The notes under the pieces: model-generated
Seen by the model: the letters and a program-made list of their open reading frames with translations, nothing else
The model's database searches: none
Told to the model about the DNA's origin: nothing
Origin: Oegoconia quadripuncta
Lineage: Eukaryota > Arthropoda > Insecta > Lepidoptera > Autostichidae
Assembly (NCBI GenBank): GCA_949316235.1
Contig: OX438743.1
Location: forward strand, 31,713,242-31,777,241
Length of the DNA stretch: 64,000 nt
Reading direction: 5' to 3'
Position numbers and translations under genes: made by a program
Shown: positions 59,215-64,000 of the stretch, one piece after another
Layout of the letters: every line of letters starts with the position of its first letter
Numbering within the stretch: the stretch's first letter is position 1

Positions 59215-59460
59215 ATTATCATATCAGCCACAGGACGTCCACTGCTGAACGTAGGCCTTTCCCATAGAATTTCAGAGCCACCAGTTGGAAGCAGCCTCCA
59301 TCAGCGATTTCCCATCTTTTTTCATCAGGTCGTCAGTCCACCTTGTGAGTGGACGTCCTACTCTGCGCTTGCCGGTGCGGTCTACGCTCGAAAACCTTAA
59401 TGCCCCACCAGCCACCAGATCTTCGAGCTATGTGCCCTGCCTACTGCCACTTCAACTTGC
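59215..59460 (-). pseudogene. RTE-type LINE C-terminal relic
   Basis: The minus strand carries the RTE ending: GHIARRSGGWWGIKVFERRP-like sequence, then a WTDDLMKKDGKSLMEAAS-like stretch and the 'GKGLRSAVDVLWLI' tail over the (atcatc)-rich 3' end. Stops and substitutions make it non-functional. The plus-strand frames here are shadows. Confidence 0.7.
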
Positions 59461-60311
59461 TGATCCGCACTGTCACCGACCTCGTTCGCCGACGAATTTC
59501 TTCATTCCTGTTTCGGCAAACATCTATCCCGACCTAAACTCGAGCAGTGACCAAACTACTCCAACGGACTCCTAAATTCTCCTTGCCGAAACCTGCCCCC
59601 GGGACACCAACTATATACTCTGAAAATTCTTTAACAGATGGGTGTCGACAGATGTAAGATAAATAGGACAAAATGGGGCTTCTACACCAGCGTGAAACAG
59701 GCGTGACTCTTTGTATGTATGTAAACCACCTTGTAAACCAGAGGACCTACTCGAATCAAAAGGCGATCGATGTGACACATAAGATAGATAAGAAGAGACC
59801 TACTTTGTATTTACTTTAATACAAATAACACAAGACGTTCCCTAATTATGCGATAGCTTCTTGAACTGTCAGCATAAGTTCGTGTTTCTGCGCAATTCGT
59901 CTCGACTTTATCTGTCCATCTTATGAGCAACTTTGGCTTTGAAATGATTAACTGAAAGGAACAGCGAAACTTCTAACTTCAGAAGAAAACTTGTACGAAT
60001 GATGTGCAAAAACCCTTCGGCAATATACTTTTCTACTTTATCGCTGAGCCACTTACTGCAACCTAGTTGCAATATTAAACAACATTTCACAGTAGTTCGC
60101 GGAAAACTTCTTAGTTGAAAATATTTCGTTCGTATTGCAACTCGAAGGACTCGCTACCAATATTTACTTACCTACTCGACATCAATGATTTTGACAATGA
60201 ATAACTAGTTGTATACCTACTTGATTTCTGAAATAGTTACAGACTTGTTAAACATAAATGACCTTAACCTGAATGAAATGAGATGTATATTTTGTTTTAA
60301 TTAACATGTAT
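59461..60311. other. Unannotated intergenic sequence
   Basis: No gene or clear repeat. Confidence 0.4.
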
Positions 60312-60540
60312 GACGACCGATTGGTGTAGGGGATAGTGACCCCGTCTGCGAAACCAATGCTTGTGGGTTGGAATCCCGCGAAAGGTAAAGGTTTGTGTGA
60401 TGAATACGAACATTTATTCCAGAGTCATGAATGTTTAAATAAATATATATGTGGGTATGTTTATCCGTTATCTATTATCCATAGTACAAGCTTATGGGAC
60501 TAGATGTTTCGTGTAAGTATCTGAAATGTTTATTATTATT
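60312..60540 (+). mobile_element. SINE family 1, near-complete copy
   Basis: It has the full tRNA-like head (CGACCGATTGGTGTAGGGGA ... GGGTTGGAATCCCGCG) and all body blocks to 'cgtgtaagtatctgaaatg'. Among the plus-strand copies it is the best preserved. Confidence 0.82.
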
Positions 60541-61384
60541 ATATATCTACACATACATACTTTACAATCTGTAAATTCTGTATGGCAAAAAGTGGAATCT
60601 CGAAATTGGCTTACATGTTCATAAATCATTGTCAACAATACGAATGTCACGCTGTGAAATTTCTTTTATTATTAAACAAATAAAAATAAAAAATACAACG
60701 AGTAATAGCATTAAGGGTATAATCATCAAAAACATGTAGCATCAAGCAGTTATGGTGGTAATGGTTGTAAACTACGTGAAGCATGTTTTAGTTGTGTACG
60801 TACCTACACTATAGGTAAACAATTGTTACACAATTAGTTTTATATCGATATCTGCACAACAGTAACATCACCAATTCGACGGATTCTGTTCCATGTTGCA
60901 AGTTCAAAGACAGCGTAGTGTTGGGACATGTTTATTTTGATGAAAAATTGATAAATAATCAATAAAAATAATAATTTAATTTTTCAAAGTTATCGCGTTT
61001 GGTCTGAAATTACGCACCGAGGCTCTGAAAAAGATATTGTGTCCGACCCTATCTATTACAATGATGACTTCTGTGGCGTAATGGTTTCGTACCAAAAACT
61101 GCCACGCAAAAGTTTCGTGTGGTGTTTTTGAACTTAGAAAATAAGCTTTACAATACTTTTAACTTTCCTACTTACTTTAAACTTACTTTTTTCTCTATAG
61201 CCCCATCAACAAGGATTTCTTCTATATAATCCAATGATCGATAAACCTACTTTTGAATTTTATGTCCATAGTAATACAAACTCTATTTTATCACTTTACA
61301 GCAATTTACTGATACGAATTATTATATATCACCTCCTTGTTGATTGGACGACTTGTTTGGGTGTCCTGGGTAACGTCAGTAAAC
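60541..61384. other. Unannotated intergenic sequence
   Basis: AT-rich; nothing recognised. Confidence 0.4.
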
Positions 61385-61565
61385 AATACCTTTTACCCGA
61401 CGGATGAGAGGAGATTATGTTTTTCGCGAGTATTCAATTCAATTCAATTCAATTCAGTAGTACTTGGGATTTTTTACTCGCTCGTAGCACCTAAACACCT
61501 CGATGGATTTCAATTAATGAGGTATCGTTAGATTCGTCGTGACAGTCCAAATGTAGGATAGATAG
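61385..61565 (+). repeat. Diverged relative of repeat family A
   Basis: It has family A words in order with gaps ('acccgacggatgagaggag', 'atgtttttcgcgagtattca', 'ggtatcgttagattcgtcgt', 'ggatacgt'). An (ATTCA)n microsatellite has expanded inside it at about 61434-61457. Confidence 0.5.
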
Positions 61566-62589
61566 GATACGTCACAAAAAATAAACCACAGCGGCCTTAA
61601 GAGTTAAAGTTTATCAAAATGTTAAAAAAAAATTGTTCTTCCTAGAACAATTTTGGGTTTTTGGGAATCATGGGTATCCTAGGAAAGTGCTCATCATGAA
61701 GATTTTGAAAGTAGACATACTAAACAGCAGACGCCTGAAGAGCTAAATCACAAATGCCTTTCTTTATTTTTAATTGGCTTTAACACAGTCGGGGGGTTTT
61801 TTTTTATGAACTGGTTATTAATTTTTTTGGCCTGGTACGTATACCTACAGATATAATATAAAATAAATAACAGAGGTATATATAGCAAGTCTCTACAGCG
61901 AGGTCGTCGCTATGAAAATGTATTAAGTGAACAATATTATTTCACACCTTATGATAACTGTATTACACGGCTCTTTTTTCGGGCAAATAGCACTCTAAAA
62001 CAGCGCTGAAGTGTATTAACACTCCAGCCAAGATAGAAGAAACGAAAGCAAACAGACATTAACGACAATGGGAACTCACTTCGGCTGTAATTTGTGGACA
62101 GCAGTCTCGTTAGCGAAATTCATGAGCGTCTCAATGCGCCTTCTTGCCCCAACCTACCTAAAAGCTCCCACGTCTTTCCACTACATAATTTCAGAAGAGG
62201 AAACGCGGCCTCGACTTCGAACGGTTCAGTAAAATATTCGGAACCAAGATAAGACGCGAGGAGGAATTTTGAGGCGATTCGAAAAGAAAATACTTTGTGC
62301 GAACTAAAATGTTTTAAGCGTTCATTATGGGCAGTTGAAAGCTCCTCACGTTTTGCAGCGTGAGAGAGAAATACTTAATGGAAACAAATTTACGTTACAC
62401 TCCTAAAGCTTGTCGCGGAATCGTATTACACAACATTTTGAAAGTACTTACGCAAACATTTACTTTGTTGTCGACGCGAAAAATTATACGTATGTACTTA
62501 GTTAACAGAGTTGATCGTTGTTTGATTATGTGCATGAAGATTCAAGATATTGATATAGAATTTAATGCAATATTATTCTATAAACTATA
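61566..62589. other. Unannotated intergenic sequence
   Basis: A short AAATTGTTCT/AGAACAATTT hairpin occurs near 61630. The part 62000-62350 is somewhat GC-richer but gives no recognisable exon. Confidence 0.4.
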
Positions 62590-62709
62590 TATATAAACTT
62601 CATCCAAATCCGTCCAGCTGTATAGGCGCGAATACGCAATAAACATACATACAGACATACACACACACAAACTTTCCCAATTATATTATCCCAATAATTT
62701 TAGTTGGGA
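62590..62709 (-). mobile_element. Helitron 5' end fragment
   Basis: The minus strand starts TCCCAACTAAAATTATTGGG after A62710 and continues 'gggaaagtttgtgtgtgtg' and 'gctggacggatttggatgaa', as in the 5' half of the element at 25226. The 3' hairpin and CTAG are missing. Confidence 0.65.
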
Positions 62710-63173
62710 TATTTTTAAGATGGCTGATAGCATATACGGATTACCACTAATAGAAGGAAGTCTCCTTATTTTAGAGATGAACAATACCCAGGTTCAGTCA
62801 GTTATGACATTACAGTAAGTGGCAAAAACACAAAATGTAAATTTTTTCAATGACGTCGGTAGGTTTTACATTATCTATTGAAAGTAGAACATCCATGTAT
62901 TTTGACTATCTCAAAAACCTCGCTCATGACATCGTATATTCCCTTGCTTTATACAGACGGTCGAGATCAAATCTTCAAACGAACCTGTGACTGAAAACAA
63001 CATAATAATACAGTAGGTATTAAGTAAAACGGTCCACCATCCGTCCCCGGTAACCCAGTTAGGTGAGTATTGACAGACAGAAATGTTTTTAGCAGATTTG
63101 CAAGATGAAGTGTGTGATGTATTTTGTGTACGTCTGTTCAGTTATACATTATATTTCGGTGACCTACGAAGAA
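62710..63173. other. Unannotated intergenic sequence
   Basis: Nothing recognised. Confidence 0.4.
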
Positions 63174-63487
63174 CTGAGAGCGTCGGTGGCTCAGCGGTTA
63201 AGACGCGGTCTACCAATTTGCGAAATCCGGGTTCGATTCCCAGGCAGGCCATGTACAAATGAGTTTTTAAATTTAATTTAATTACTTATGTGCATTTATT
63301 GGACTGCTCTTAAACGGTGAAGGAAAACATCGTGAGGAAACCTGCATGCCTGAGAAATAAAAAACTAAGGCATGTGAAGCCCCCAACCCGCATTGGGCCA
63401 GCATGGTGGACTATGGCCCATATTCCCTTATATACGAGGGAAGGCCTATATCCCTGCAGTGGGATGTTTACGGTCTGATGATGACCT
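63174..63487 (+). mobile_element. tRNA-derived SINE, family 3, near-complete
   Basis: Head GTCGGTGGCTCAGCGGTTAA, then CCGGGTTCGATTCCCAGGCA; body 'catcgtgaggaaacctgcat', 'aacccgcattgggccagcat' and 'cctatatccctgcagtggga', ending in a (TGA)n-type tail 'ggtctgatgatga'. The tail type suggests mobilisation by an RTE-like LINE (inference). The tRNA-like head runs straight into the body, so it is not a tRNA gene. Confidence 0.8.
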
Positions 63488-63744
63488 ACAAATAGAGACA
63501 AGATTTTATCCGATCGCCGATAGTTTTGTACTCGATACTTGACAATCGATACTTGTATTAATATGATACTTTTTGGTCGTTATCGTATCGAATCATGGAG
63601 TCTTGGCTGTATAGCAAAATTTTGCCCACTATAAACAAAAAAGAATAGCACAGATACTGTAAGCGTTTCCTTACAGACTTCGGTGAAAGATGAGATGTTG
63701 GTGAGGATACTTGGAGTTCCTAGTGTTGCAATCGTAACGGATTT

Positions 63745-63806
63745 TATATCATCATCATCAGCCGAAAGACGTCCACTGCTGGACAAAGGCCTCCCCCAAA
63801 GATTTT
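63745..63806 (-). repeat. RTE-type LINE 3' end fragment
   Basis: Plus-strand 'atcatcatcatcagccgaaa', 'gacgtccactgctggacaaa' and 'ggcctcccccaaag' is the reverse complement of the usual RTE tail, as at 59215. Only about 60 bp remain. Confidence 0.65.
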
Positions 63807-64000
63807 ATATAGTAGAAAGAAATAAAGTCGATTTTTCCAATTGTAAAAATTACAATCGATTGAAAAATTCTAGCTTATTCAGCGTAATTCTAGGCTGGTA
63901 GGGAGGTATTATATACCTCGAGGTATACATAACCGTAGATATTTTTCGGATACATATCCATACTTTATATTCCATACTACTCATGAATTTAGTATCGATA
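63807..64000. other. Unannotated window edge
   Basis: No feature seen. Confidence 0.4.

Noticed and set aside
59179..59575. Overlapping plus-strand frames of 62-96 codons
   Set aside because: They are antisense to a degraded RTE LINE tail on the minus strand.

Overview
This is a eukaryotic window, AT-rich and crowded with transposable elements. It most likely comes from a moth or butterfly. The signs are Helitron ends of the lepidopteran type (5' TC..., 3' hairpin then CTAG), at least four tRNA-derived SINE families, RTE and Jockey/CR1/I-type LINE remnants, and one host gene cut into short exons by long introns. There are no operons, rRNA genes, convincing true tRNA genes or CRISPR arrays. 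A noctuid-like moth is my guess, not a demonstrated fact.

The one host gene I can support is a TMEM151-family multipass membrane protein on the minus strand. Seven coding exons (50581-50729, 41808-42011, 27526-27610, 24335-24500, 23271-23394, 22737-22857, 21747-22652) join with matching phases into about 584 codons ending at a stop. The starting methionine exon lies upstream of 50.7 kb. A GC-rich patch near 57.3 kb is a weak candidate.

Region 1-5.4 kb is intergenic, with SINE copies, a LINE C-terminal relic and a 180-bp MITE. Region 5.5-12.6 kb is a head-to-tail dimer of two large Helitrons in a single A|T site, splitting an older SINE. A third, internally deleted relative lies at 12.9-15.0 kb. 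All three carry nested tandem repeats, and the dimer members carry only the C-terminal piece of a Helitron helicase. Region 15-21.7 kb is mostly unremarkable, with LINE and SINE relics.

Region 21.7-50.7 kb is the TMEM151 gene and its introns. The 14-kb intron holds a CR1/Jockey-like LINE with two frame breaks (30.1-34.35 kb), and a 62-bp perfect inverted repeat around LINE relics near 39.4-40.9 kb. The 8.6-kb intron holds an apparently intact RNase-H-bearing I-type LINE (43913-49408, both ORFs open, poly-A tail, 10-12 bp target duplication) inserted into an older LINE that lies antisense to it. Region 50.7-64 kb is intergenic or upstream sequence with SINEs, LINE tails, short Helitrons and MITE-like hairpins.

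No new enzymatic system is visible. The most informative features are the Helitron dimer, the nested LINE insertion and the reconstructed TMEM151 gene.
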